A stretch of 64,000 bases of DNA from Bifidobacterium longum subsp. infantis ATCC 15697 = JCM 1222 = DSM 20088 (lineage in GTDB: Bacteria; Actinomycetota; Actinomycetes; Actinomycetales; Bifidobacteriaceae), in the NCBI RefSeq assembly GCF_000269965.1, contig NC_017219.1:124001-188000 (forward strand), read 5' to 3'. Both the position numbers and the translations under genes were made by a program. The notes under the pieces were generated by a model. It worked only from the letters and a program-made list of their open reading frames with translations, made no database searches and was not told where the DNA came from. This document shows, piece after piece, positions 56,479-64,000 of the stretch; within the stretch, counting starts at the first letter, position 1, and each line of letters begins with the position of its first letter.

Positions 56479-57429
56479 ATGAATAGCAATACCTCACCCC
56501 GCGTGGCGCGTAGGATCACCTCGCCAGCGGTAGCACCTCCGGGCATTCCGCTGCCCACGGACGATGCGCCGATTCCAGCGCATCGCTACTACACTCCGCC
56601 GCCCAGGCCGTTGGCTTCATGCGAACGGCAGAGATCGGGCGAGGCTCCGGCACTCGCCCTAACTACAGACACCAGCTTTCATAACATTGTGACGATGACG
56701 TCAGGCCATGGAGGCGTGGGGTTGAGTGTCATGGCTTCCATGCTTGCATGGACATTGGCGAGACGTGAACACAGCTGCGTTCTCATAGACGCTGATTTCG
56801 TGGCCGGATGCCTTGATCTGCTACTTGGTGTAGAACGAGAGCCGGGCTTACGGTTCAGCCAAGTCGACGCGCCCCTCGGCCGTATCGAGGGTGAGGCGAT
56901 GAACCATGAGCTGATGACGTGGGAGGGTGTGCGAGTACTTCCCTACGATCCTTGGAGCGCGCGCCAGCCTGACTGGTGGGAAGTTCAAGCGGCCATCCGG
57001 GCTTTGGCGGAAGCGAACGACGTCGTCATCGTGGACGCCGGGCAAGGGGGACTCATTGAGACCGTGCCCGATTTACGCAGTGGCATGCAGGTGATTGCCG
57101 CGGAATTGTCGGTAATGGGATTGGCTAGGGCCAAAGCGCACCGGTCCAGACTGGATTCTTGGGGCTGTGAAGCGCCACATATCGTCGGCGTGGAACCACG
57201 TGGCGCTCCACGTGGGAGAGGGCACGTGGGTATTGGCGAGGCGCAGGACTACTTGACTGCCACGGTATTGGGTCCTGTCAAGCCAAGTGTCAATCTGTGC
57301 GGAGACGTACTGGAAGGCCTCGGCATCAGATCGGTGACCAAAGGCAGTCGCAAAGCCATGAACTTGCTTGCCGATCTCGTAGAACAGGCCATTCGCTCGG
57401 TTTCGGGAACTTCTCACAAGGACCAGTGA
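56479..57429 (+). CDS. tadZ: TadZ/CpaE-like pilus localisation protein
   Basis: 316 residues; MinD/ParA-like domain after a 70-residue Pro-rich N-terminus. The deviant Walker A reads TSGHGGVGLS: the signature Lys and the P-loop Lys are both absent, so ATP hydrolysis is doubtful. Walker A' region CVLIDADFVAGCLDLLLG is conserved. TadZ positions the pilus secretion machinery. It is directly followed by tadA, and starts the tad cluster. The ATG 56479 lacks a strong ribosome site. Confidence 0.85.
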   Translation: MNSNTSPRVARRITSPAVAPPGIPLPTDDAPIPAHRYYTPPPRPLASCERQRSGEAPALALTTDTSFHNIVTMTSGHGGVGLSVMASMLAWTLARREHSCVLIDADFVAGCLDLLLGVEREPGLRFSQVDAPLGRIEGEAMNHELMTWEGVRVLPYDPWSARQPDWWEVQAAIRALAEANDVVIVDAGQGGLIETVPDLRSGMQVIAAELSVMGLARAKAHRSRLDSWGCEAPHIVGVEPRGAPRGRGHVGIGEAQDYLTATVLGPVKPSVNLCGDVLEGLGIRSVTKGSRKAMNLLADLVEQAIRSVSGTSHKDQ

Positions 57430-57433
57430 TGCT

Positions 57434-58501
57434 ATGGCTGCCGTAATCACTCGGGCTGATGAGCCCGGCGCAGTGCCCAGAACTGTGTTCTTCGGTCTAT
57501 TGAATGATGTGGCATCCGACCCGCAGGTTACCGATTTGGCGGTGACCTGCGATGGCCGCGTTTGGGCGGACCGCGGCAATGGCATGCGCGAAACAGTATT
57601 GCATGTGCCGTTCCGCTCGCCGCAAGTAGTTCGAGAATACGCCGTCCAACTGTGCGCGCAGCTTGGGCGCAGACTGGATGATGCCTGCCCGATAGCGGAC
57701 GCCGCCAGTCCAGATGGCATCCGCGTGCATGCGGTGATTGCCCCATTGGTGCCACAAGGTGCCGCGATTTCCATACGATTCCCTGACCGAACCATGGCAT
57801 CGCTACAGCACCTGAGCAAATTAGGCGTATTCCCGGCTGCTTGGCTGCTGACGTTCGTGGGATTGGTGCGCAAACATGCCACAGTGCTAATTACGGGCGG
57901 AACAGGCGTGGGCAAGACCACCTTGCTCAAGGCGCTGCTGGCGCAATGCGACGTGAACGAGCGCATCGTCACCGTAGAGGAAGTTCGTGAACTGGGGGAA
58001 CTGGGACGCGGCGATCATGTCTCGTTGGTAACACGCGAGGCGAATGTGGAGGGCGTCGGAGCCATAAGCCTGGCGGACTTGGTCAAAGCGACATTGCGAA
58101 TGCGCCCCGACCGCGTGGTGCTGGGCGAATGCCGTGGTGCGGAAATCGTTGACCTACTGCGCGCGTTCAATTCCGGTCACCACGGCGGCATGACCACCGT
58201 GCATGCGGACGGCGTGGACCGAGTGCCGTCCAGGTTGATTTCGCTTGGATTGCTTGCCGGAGTCAGTCCACAGGCGTTGGCCATGCTGGCGGCAGGTGCT
58301 TTCGACGCGGTGGTGCATTTGGAGCGAGTGAACGGACAGCGGCGTATCACGCAGATCGGCGAACTGCGCGTAGCACATGGTGAACTGGCAGGAACACCGC
58401 TGGCGGTATGGAATGGCCGCCATCCTCCTCGGTATGCCGCCGAATGGGGGCACTTCATTGAACGATGGGGCATCGTTCCCGGGCCGAATGGTGGTGGGTG
58501 A
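57434..58501 (+). CDS. tadA: TadA pilus assembly ATPase
   Basis: Type II/IV secretion ATPase of 355 residues. Walker A GGTGVGKTT at 155-163, Asp box VTVEEVREL, Walker B region RPDRVVLGECRGAEIVDLL, His box GHHGGMTTVHADG. Powers assembly of Flp pili in the membrane complex with TadB and TadC. Starts four bases after tadZ ends and overlaps tadB by one base. Confidence 0.93.
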   Translation: MAAVITRADEPGAVPRTVFFGLLNDVASDPQVTDLAVTCDGRVWADRGNGMRETVLHVPFRSPQVVREYAVQLCAQLGRRLDDACPIADAASPDGIRVHAVIAPLVPQGAAISIRFPDRTMASLQHLSKLGVFPAAWLLTFVGLVRKHATVLITGGTGVGKTTLLKALLAQCDVNERIVTVEEVRELGELGRGDHVSLVTREANVEGVGAISLADLVKATLRMRPDRVVLGECRGAEIVDLLRAFNSGHHGGMTTVHADGVDRVPSRLISLGLLAGVSPQALAMLAAGAFDAVVHLERVNGQRRITQIGELRVAHGELAGTPLAVWNGRHPPRYAAEWGHFIERWGIVPGPNGGG

Positions 58502-59157
58502 TGATGTGGTGTGCTGTTCTGGCGGCGCTCGCGGTGCTGATATGGCCGGGGAAGAAGTCCGGAAGATTGCGCCAGCTGGCTGGTAAAGAGCGCACGGTCG
58601 ATTCCGCAGCCATAAACGAACCTCGATATGCCGACTCACCTCGCGTGGGCGTTGCACAGGTGATTACGTCCGCCATCGCGCGATTGCGAGGTGGCGGCAC
58701 ATTGGTTGAAGCATTCGAGGAACAATCCAGCAGACGCTTCGCCACTCATCGCATTACTGTGGAACGGCTCATAGCGATGTTCGAACAGCGGCGTCTGCCC
58801 GACGAATCACCAGCGCAGGTACTTGAAGCTGCACGCGGGGTCACCGCCGCAGCGGTTTTGAGCGATGAGCTCGGTTGCCAAGTGGTGCCATGTCTGGAAG
58901 CGGTATTGACGGCTTACCGGCAGATGAGGCTGATGCAGAACCTGCGATCGCAAGCATGTGCCGTGCCTAAAGCCACTGTGGGGCTGCTGAGCGCGCTTCC
59001 GGCCGTCACTGTGGCATTGGGCGAGCTTCTGGGAGCTGGACCATTGGCGTTCTTGATTGGATCGCCGCGCGGTGTGGTCTGCCTGACATTGGGAGGATGT
59101 TGTTATGCTGCCGGCTTGGCATGGATGCGGGCATTGTTGAAAGGCAGCGGATTATGA
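58501..59157 (+). CDS. tadB: TadB-like pilus inner membrane protein
   Basis: 218 residues, with a hydrophobic N-terminus and two C-terminal helices enclosing a type II secretion F-like domain (SRRFATHRITVERLIAMFEQ). Start at the tadA stop (TGATG). Only a single F domain is expected; together with TadC it makes the membrane platform. It overlaps tadC by four bases. Confidence 0.8.
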   Translation: MMWCAVLAALAVLIWPGKKSGRLRQLAGKERTVDSAAINEPRYADSPRVGVAQVITSAIARLRGGGTLVEAFEEQSSRRFATHRITVERLIAMFEQRRLPDESPAQVLEAARGVTAAAVLSDELGCQVVPCLEAVLTAYRQMRLMQNLRSQACAVPKATVGLLSALPAVTVALGELLGAGPLAFLIGSPRGVVCLTLGGCCYAAGLAWMRALLKGSGL

Positions 59158-59756
59158 GTACGGTGTGGGTACGCGCCGCGGCAGGCTGTGCGGCGATTGC
59201 TAGTTGGCTGTATAAGGTTCCGGTTCGTCATGACAGCCGCTTGCCGTGTGAGGAGCCGGCTGCAGCGCATGATTGCGGGTCGTCATGGACCATACTCATA
59301 TTGCGCATGTTGCAGGTGTCATTGCGGCAAGGCTCTTCGATTCCCCGGGCGCTTGACATGGTGGGCAAAGCCGTCGGCGACGACTGCGGTGCTCGCATGA
59401 GCGAGGTCGGGAGCTCCCTGACCAGAGGGGTTCCCTGGGCTGATGCGTGGCATGCCGCTATGGCTGTTCAGCATGAGGGTGCGCCAGCTGATAGTCCATC
59501 CGGGGAAGATACGAATACCACGCAACGAGATCTTGGCCTGCTGCAATCGGCTTTGGAATCGTCATGGACGCATGGCGATATGCCTGGCGTGCGCCTCGAA
59601 TCCGCCATTGAACAGCTGGACCGTGACGAGCGTGCTGCCATCGAACGGAATGCCGCGAAGCTGTCGGTAAAGCTACTGATGCCTACAGGGCTATGTTTTC
59701 TGCCGGCATTCGTGCTGGTAGGAGTCATTCCGGCGATTGCGTCCTTCATGATGTGA
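59154..59756 (+). CDS. tadC: TadC-like pilus inner membrane protein
   Basis: 200 residues. SWTILILRMLQVSLRQGSSIPRALDMVG and the last helices LLMPTGLCFLPAFVLVGVIPAIASFM match TadC/type II secretion F family. Overlaps tadB (ATGA). It is followed by the second DnaA-box repeat before the pilin gene. Confidence 0.8.
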   Translation: MSTVWVRAAAGCAAIASWLYKVPVRHDSRLPCEEPAAAHDCGSSWTILILRMLQVSLRQGSSIPRALDMVGKAVGDDCGARMSEVGSSLTRGVPWADAWHAAMAVQHEGAPADSPSGEDTNTTQRDLGLLQSALESSWTHGDMPGVRLESAIEQLDRDERAAIERNAAKLSVKLLMPTGLCFLPAFVLVGVIPAIASFMM

Positions 59757-59827
59757 ATGTAGGCGTGAACCGAGTGCGCTTGGGCTGAATTTTGTTGTAT
59801 CGCTCGGTATTGCACTTGGCTGCGTTT

Positions 59828-59890
59828 GGTTATCCACATTTGTGGTGGACGACACGTCGGGGTGTGGATAACTCGGCAAGCTAGAGCCAC
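59828..59890. repeat. 63-bp repeat with two inverted DnaA boxes, copy 2
   Basis: TTATCCACA at 59830-59838 and TGTGGATAA at 59863-59871, same spacing as copy 1. It lies in the 284-base gap between tadC and flp, which also contains a Gly/Pro-rich short frame that I do not regard as a gene. Confidence 0.85.
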
Positions 59891-60040
59891 ATCCCCCGTT
59901 TTTCCTGGTGCATGAAGCGTTGATAGTCCACAGTGGTATGCACCCCGCGTCAACCCGGCGCGGGGGCCAACCACTCACACACGCATGGGGAAGGTGCGAA
60001 GCCACTGCGCAGCTACCCCTCCTTACCGAAAGGAACGCCA

Positions 60041-60328
60041 ATGAATACCCCTATCCCCGTCATCGTCGACGGGCAGGCCGGCATCTTCGCACACAGCAAG
60101 GCTCGTGTGGCCACGCTGAACGCCAAGGCAAAAGAACGGCTATGCCTCATGGACGCACGCTTCCGCACCCTCATGGCTGAGCCCGAAGAAGGCGCAGCCA
60201 CTGCGGAATACGCAGTCGTGCTCGTTGCGGCTACAGGCTTTGCGGCAGTGCTGGTCGCCATCCTGAAATCGGACGCCATCAAGACGTTGCTGACCAACAT
60301 CATCAAACAGGCTCTGAAAGTCGGGTGA
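60041..60328 (+). CDS. flp: Flp-type prepilin
   Basis: Major pilin precursor, 95 residues. The cleavage region PEEGAATAEYAVVLVAATGFAAVL has the type IVb pattern: glycine before the cut, glutamate at +5 of the mature protein and a hydrophobic helix. The leader of about 50 residues is unusually long. ATG 60041 follows GAAAGGAA; longer in-frame starts exist back to 59933 without ribosome sites. No prepilin peptidase gene is seen in the window. Confidence 0.88.
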   Translation: MNTPIPVIVDGQAGIFAHSKARVATLNAKAKERLCLMDARFRTLMAEPEEGAATAEYAVVLVAATGFAAVLVAILKSDAIKTLLTNIIKQALKVG

Positions 60329-60711
60329 CAGCCATGAAGACCATGACATGCCGATGGCGGCTCGCCAGACTGCCGCCAGACCTATGCACAGGATCGGCCA
60401 CCGCCGAATTCGCGATCGTATTGCCCAGCGTTATCGCCATCGCCGGGCTGATACTGGCAATAGGACGTGTGGTCATCGTTTCCATGGACTGCCAAAGTGC
60501 CGCGGCAGCGGCTGCACGCGAGTTTGTGGTTACCGGTGACGAATCATCCGCGCGCAGCATAGCTGCGGACGTTGCCGGGGGAGATCCCCGCGTCAGCATT
60601 GCCCACAACGGCCAATCGACGAGCGTGATGGTCGAATGTTCGGTACTGCCCGGTCCACTGGATGTCACTCCAACGCGGGTTACCGGCAACGCTACGGCGA
60701 TAAGCCAATAA
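60325..60711 (+). CDS. tadE: TadE-like pseudopilin
   Basis: 128 residues. GSATAEFAIVLPSVIAIAGLIL near residue 24 is the TadE motif, a pilin-like membrane helix. Starts at GTG overlapping the flp stop (GTGA); ATG 60334 in frame is the alternative. Minor pilin or assembly factor of the tad pilus. Confidence 0.85.
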   Translation: MTAMKTMTCRWRLARLPPDLCTGSATAEFAIVLPSVIAIAGLILAIGRVVIVSMDCQSAAAAAAREFVVTGDESSARSIAADVAGGDPRVSIAHNGQSTSVMVECSVLPGPLDVTPTRVTGNATAISQ

Positions 60712-60755
60712 CTGGTCGGCTGCTGGCTGGGCGGCCGCAATAGAAAGGAATTGCG

Positions 60756-61142
60756 GTGCAGGGAATGCGTTATGAGGAGGGATCGGGCACGATGGCCGGA
60801 GCCATGCTGGTTATGGCGGTGAGCATTGCGCTCGCGGTGGCGGCAAGTGTGGGCAACCTCATGATCTGCCAGAATCGAGCGCGTTCCCTCGCCGACCTTA
60901 TTGCCGTTGACGCCGCGTATGCGCTGTGGCATGTGGATATCGGTGATCCATGCGCGCTTGCCGCAAACATGGCTGAAGCGAATGGCGTCACGCTGGGATC
61001 CTGCTCCGTGCGGGATGAAGACGTGTTGGTAACCATCAAGGTGGAAACCATGGTTCCGGTGGCATCATCCGTGGAGCGGACGGCTCGGGCCGGACCGGTG
61101 AATTGTACGGAAGGAGACAATTATCACAATAATGGACCGTAA
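60756..61142 (+). CDS. TadE-neighbourhood pilin-like protein (Rv3654c-like)
   Basis: 128 residues with a pilin-like N-terminal segment EEGSGTMAGAMLVMAVSIALAVAASVG and a mostly polar remainder with three Cys. Such proteins commonly end tad clusters in actinobacteria. GTG 60756 follows AAAGGAA. Function is not known; a minor pilin is likely. Gene order after tadE supports this. Confidence 0.75.
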   Translation: MQGMRYEEGSGTMAGAMLVMAVSIALAVAASVGNLMICQNRARSLADLIAVDAAYALWHVDIGDPCALAANMAEANGVTLGSCSVRDEDVLVTIKVETMVPVASSVERTARAGPVNCTEGDNYHNNGP

Positions 61143-61189
61143 GCACTGATGCTCTGGCGGGCTTCTGGACCTTTGGTTAAGGTGAGAGC

Positions 61190-62320
61190 ATGAGCGAGAG
61201 TGAACGCACAGAACGCCGTCGCGTGGTGGCCATGGTGGGCAATCCCACTTCCGATAAGGGTCGTGGTGCCAAGGTGGATGCGCGAGTATTGGGACTGCTG
61301 GAGGACGCCGGCCGTGCCCATAACTTCGACGTCATCGACATCACCGGCACGAGTTTCGACGATTCCCTGAACCAGGCGCGTGAACGCGCGCACGAGTACG
61401 ACTATCTGGTGGTGGTCGGCGGCGACGGCATGATCGCACTCGGCGCCAATGCCGTGGGTTGCGGCGGTAAGCCGTTGGGCATCGTGGCCATGGGCTCGGG
61501 CAATGATTTCGCTCGGGGACTTAAGCTGCCGGTCAATCGCATCGAAACCGCAGTGGAAGGTATCGTCGGCGCTATCGTGCGCGGATCACACATTGATGTG
61601 GACATGGGACGCGTGACCTCTTTAGACGGTGGCTATGCCGTGAACCCATCCACCGGCGAGGAATACGAGTACCAGGAGAGCAAGTCTGCCGAGCATCCGA
61701 TTGACCGGTACTATGCGGGCATGCTGTCCTGTGGTCTCGACGCGAGCATCAACGATCGTGCGAATCATTCGCATCTGCCGACCGGCACCATGCGCTACTT
61801 CGTGGCGGTGCTGGTGGAGCTGACGCATATGAAGCGTTATGGGTACCACATCAAAGCCACGCTGGCGGACGGTACCACGGATGAGCGGGACATCATCACG
61901 CCGTTGCTGACGATTGCGAATTCGCGTCATATCGGTGGCGGCATCGAGGTCTCGCCGTACTCCTGCTTCTCCGACGGGCTGTTGGACCTGGTGTGGATGA
62001 ATCACGTGCCGAACTTCGGCGAATGTGCGGTGGCCATCTCGAACGCCTATAATGGCAAGCTGCTCGCCTCAAAGGTGTTCGGGTGGAAGCGCATACGCGA
62101 GATCGAAGTCACGCGGGCAGCGGAAGGAGACGAGCCACCGGTGCTGATGGCGGACGGCGAATACATCGGGCATCTGCCCTTCAGGGTGGTGGCCGAGGAC
62201 TGCGCACTGCGCGTGCTGGTGCCGCCGGCCGTAGCCGCCCGTGAGGTGGACTCCCGACAGGAAGTGCTTGACGCCATCGCCCGAGACGGTCGCGACCCCG
62301 TAACCGGCCAGTTCGCCTGA
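61190..62320 (+). CDS. Diacylglycerol kinase-like lipid kinase
   Basis: 376 residues. VVGGDGMIALGANAV corresponds to the GGDGT nucleotide motif with Met for Thr, followed by LGIVAMGSGNDFARGL and a C-terminal lipid-binding domain with GGGIEVSPYSCFSDGLLDLV. DagK-type kinases phosphorylate diacylglycerol or similar lipids. ATG 61190 follows AAGGTGAGAG. Confidence 0.87.
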   Translation: MSESERTERRRVVAMVGNPTSDKGRGAKVDARVLGLLEDAGRAHNFDVIDITGTSFDDSLNQARERAHEYDYLVVVGGDGMIALGANAVGCGGKPLGIVAMGSGNDFARGLKLPVNRIETAVEGIVGAIVRGSHIDVDMGRVTSLDGGYAVNPSTGEEYEYQESKSAEHPIDRYYAGMLSCGLDASINDRANHSHLPTGTMRYFVAVLVELTHMKRYGYHIKATLADGTTDERDIITPLLTIANSRHIGGGIEVSPYSCFSDGLLDLVWMNHVPNFGECAVAISNAYNGKLLASKVFGWKRIREIEVTRAAEGDEPPVLMADGEYIGHLPFRVVAEDCALRVLVPPAVAAREVDSRQEVLDAIARDGRDPVTGQFA

Positions 62321-62330
62321 CCTGATTATA

Positions 62331-62502
62331 TTGGCTCCCCTCATTAGGCTGAGCCGTAAAGCAAACAGCCCAGTGCTGTTTATAGGCGAGGGTTCGACGA
62401 TAGTCGAACCAGAAGAGAGTCAGCCGTAGGCTGTTCGCAATTGCGGACGAGCTGGCCGCGAAGCGGACTGAGGGGAGTACGGGAGAGCGGTACCAGAGCC
62501 AA
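62331..62502. repeat. 172-bp structured intergenic element with TTGGCTC ends
   Basis: Starts TTGGCTCCCCTC and ends GAGCCAA. Internal hairpins include AAACAGC/GCTGTTT, GGTTCGAC-GATA-GTCGAACC, CAGCC-GTA-GGCTG and GGCCGCGAAGCGG. It looks like a longer version of the 16800 and 47715 palindromes with an insert between the arms. It lies between the convergent lipid kinase and TetR genes. Confidence 0.65.
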
Positions 62503-62515
62503 TGGCCGTCAGACT

Positions 62516-63115
62516 TCAGACGACATAGTTTTCGATATGCAGCGTCTGCGCCATGACCTCTTTGATGGTTCGGTCGCTGATGTTCGGATGCGAGCGAACC
62601 AGCGAGATAAGCCCCACGATTAGCGTGAAGAATGTCTCATGGACGTTGGTGATTGGCAGACCATGCATCTGCTCGAAATCACGTACGGTGGTCTGGGCAA
62701 TGTAGTCGGCAATACGGTCCGCCGCGCGGTCAATGAACTTGATATACAGTTCGGCGTTGCCATCTTGGATCATACGGTTCGAAAAGGGGCTCTCGTCGGC
62801 GATCAGGGAACGGAGCACGCGCACGATGTCGTCTAATGCCTTGTTCACGTTGCCTGTTTCGCGCGCTTGGTTCCACTGCTTCAATGTGGTGAGGATTTCG
62901 TCGATGACGTCGTCGAGTACTGCGTCTGCTACGGCTTCCTTGTCTTCGAAGTAATGGTAGAACAGTGAACGCGTCATACCGACTTCGCTTGCGATGTCGG
63001 AAACGGTGATTTTGGAGAAGCCTTTTTCCAGACACACTTTGCGCGCGGCTTGCACGATGGCGTCGCGCCGGGCATCGCCACGGGTGGGGCGTTTCTCGTC
63101 GAGGATATCGCTCAT
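62516..63115 (-). CDS. TetR-family transcription regulator
   Basis: 199 residues. N-terminal helix-turn-helix KITVSDIASEVGMTRSLFYHYFEDKEAV; the C-terminal ligand domain is helical and unassigned. Target unknown; regulated genes may be itself, as the next gene upstream is divergent dnaX. ATG (complement of 63113-63115) has AGGAGGTAC. Confidence 0.88.
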   Translation of the reverse strand: MSDILDEKRPTRGDARRDAIVQAARKVCLEKGFSKITVSDIASEVGMTRSLFYHYFEDKEAVADAVLDDVIDEILTTLKQWNQARETGNVNKALDDIVRVLRSLIADESPFSNRMIQDGNAELYIKFIDRAADRIADYIAQTTVRDFEQMHGLPITNVHETFFTLIVGLISLVRSHPNISDRTIKEVMAQTLHIENYVV

Positions 63116-63310
63116 GGGTACCTCCTGACTACAACCGTTATTGACACTATGTTAATACAAAGAAAGCGGTTAATAACAATAAAAATGCGGTAACCGTTGT
63201 CAGATGAATGTCGTTGGAATATAAAGAGTTTTCCCGATTCGGCAACTATGAGCCCGGTTTATCTTGACTTTTTATCGGTTAATTCTGAGGGCAAAGGTAG
63301 GTTAGTAGCT
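63116..63310. promoter_or_regulatory. Divergent TetR-dnaX promoter region with partial repeats
   Basis: AT-rich gap without genes. ACAACCGTTA (63131-63140), GCGGTTAATAACA (63176 on) and GCGGTAACCGTTGT (63187-63200) share an aaccgtt/cggtta core, arranged as inverted and direct copies. They are candidate sites for the TetR protein. Confidence 0.4.
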
Positions 63311-64000
63311 ATGGCACTTGCATTGTATCGTCGCTATCGTCCGGACACCTTCGAAGGGGTCATCGGTCAGGACCAAGTCACGGTCCCGCTGATGCGCGCC
63401 TTGGACGAGGGCAAGCTTACGCATGCCTATCTGTTCTCAGGGCCGCGAGGATGCGGTAAAACCAGCTCCGCGCGTATCCTGGCCCGTTGCGTCAACTGTG
63501 CCAAAGGGCCGACTTCCCACCCCTGCGGCGAATGCGAAAGCTGCAAGGACCTGGCCACCGGCGGTCCGGGTTCCATCGACGTGGTCGAAATCGATGCGGC
63601 CTCGCACAACGGTGTGGATGATGCTCGAGAATTGCGAGAACGCGCTGGGTTCGCCCCTGCGCGCGACCGCTATAAGATTTTCATTCTCGATGAGGCCCAT
63701 ATGGTCACGCAGCAGGGCTTCAATGCGCTGCTCAAAATCGTTGAAGAGCCGCCTGAACATGTGATGTTCGTCTTCGCCACCACCGAACCAGACAAGGTGA
63801 TCGGCACCATCCGTTCGCGCACCCACCACTATCCGTTCCGTCTGGTGCCGCAGGAAGTCATGGGTCCCTACCTGGAGACGATCTGCGACAAGGAAGGCAT
63901 CAAGCCCGAGCCCGGTGTGCTGAAACTGGCGATGCGCGCCGGTGGCGGCTCCATGCGAGATACCCTGTCTGTGCTTGACCAGCTGATGGTTGGTTCGGTC
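63311..64000 (+). CDS. dnaX: DNA polymerase III subunit gamma/tau, N-terminal part (partial)
   Basis: First 230 codons of the clamp-loader ATPase. YRRYRPDTFEGVIGQ, Walker A FSGPRGCGKTSSARI, four zinc cysteines in CVNCAKGPTSHPCGECESC, Walker B IFILDEAHMVTQQGFNALLK, sensor FATTEPDKVIGTIRSR. The reading frame continues beyond the window. Confidence 0.97.
   Translation, partial: MALALYRRYRPDTFEGVIGQDQVTVPLMRALDEGKLTHAYLFSGPRGCGKTSSARILARCVNCAKGPTSHPCGECESCKDLATGGPGSIDVVEIDAASHNGVDDARELRERAGFAPARDRYKIFILDEAHMVTQQGFNALLKIVEEPPEHVMFVFATTEPDKVIGTIRSRTHHYPFRLVPQEVMGPYLETICDKEGIKPEPGVLKLAMRAGGGSMRDTLSVLDQLMVGSV

Noticed and set aside
56366..59890. Chromosomal replication origin
   Set aside because: Only two DnaA boxes per copy, no AT-rich unwinding region, and no dnaA, dnaN or gyr genes nearby.
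59757..60040. Longer pilin or extra gene before flp
   Set aside because: In-frame extension of flp to 59933 lacks a ribosome site and family sequence, and the repeat explains much of the gap.

Overview
The window looks like chromosomal DNA of a high-GC Gram-positive bacterium, very probably Bifidobacterium longum and most like subsp. infantis. The support is the set of sucrose phosphorylase with its own transporter and LacI regulator, two adjacent ketol-acid reductoisomerase genes, an HspR-controlled dnaK-grpE-dnaJ-hspR operon, a tad/flp pilus locus, and a complete urea uptake and urease cluster, which is typical of subsp. infantis. The species call is inference from gene content; no database was searched.

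Layout. 1-140 is the tail of a metal P-type ATPase, closed by a strong terminator. 491-12593 is a urea-nitrogen unit on the + strand: urea ABC transporter urtABCDE, a NiCoT nickel permease, fused urease gamma/beta, ureC, and accessory genes ureE, F, G, D. Urea is imported, nickel is supplied, and the accessory proteins load the enzyme. 12811-24347 is core genome: ferredoxin-NADP reductase, HtpX, tRNA-Gly(CCC), an MFS carrier, a mismatch uracil glycosylase, class II aldolase, a decayed ATPase gene, purA, a ClC chloride transporter and a pair of Fluc/CrcB fluoride-channel genes. 24622-29288 is the sucrose locus (scrR, scrP, scrT) with two LacI operators. 29466-36358 holds a leader peptide with attenuator-like terminator, an MHS-family transporter, two ilvC genes, and between them an ECF biotin transporter (minus strand) and a CHY zinc-finger protein. 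36616-41997 (minus strand) is an alpha-glucoside/maltodextrin locus: malQ, a LacI regulator and a GH13 alpha-glucosidase, with three matching operators; a broken GH13 fragment lies beside malQ.

42621-49385 has a secreted, membrane-anchored alkaline phosphatase and the DnaK chaperone operon with two HAIR operators. 49514-54513 is the most unusual unit: a TPP riboswitch followed by an NCS2 nucleobase-type permease, a LuxE-like acyl-adenylating enzyme, a LuxC-like acyl reductase and a short-chain dehydrogenase. No luciferase is present. Carboxylate activation, reduction to aldehyde and reduction to alcohol, under thiamine control and next to a base transporter, suggests salvage of an oxidised thiamine precursor; this is a hypothesis. 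54626-56257 encodes a HAD phosphatase and a DedA protein. 56479-61142 is a tad pilus cluster with two copies of a 63-bp repeat carrying inverted DnaA-box sequences. The window ends with a lipid kinase, a structured repeat, a TetR regulator and the 5' part of dnaX.

Repeats: a family of GGCTCCCCTC palindromes sits between genes at 16800, 47715 and 62331, with a possible relative at 32415; a 154-bp tandem duplication marks the urtA-urtB junction. No CRISPR array, complete insertion sequence or prophage was seen.
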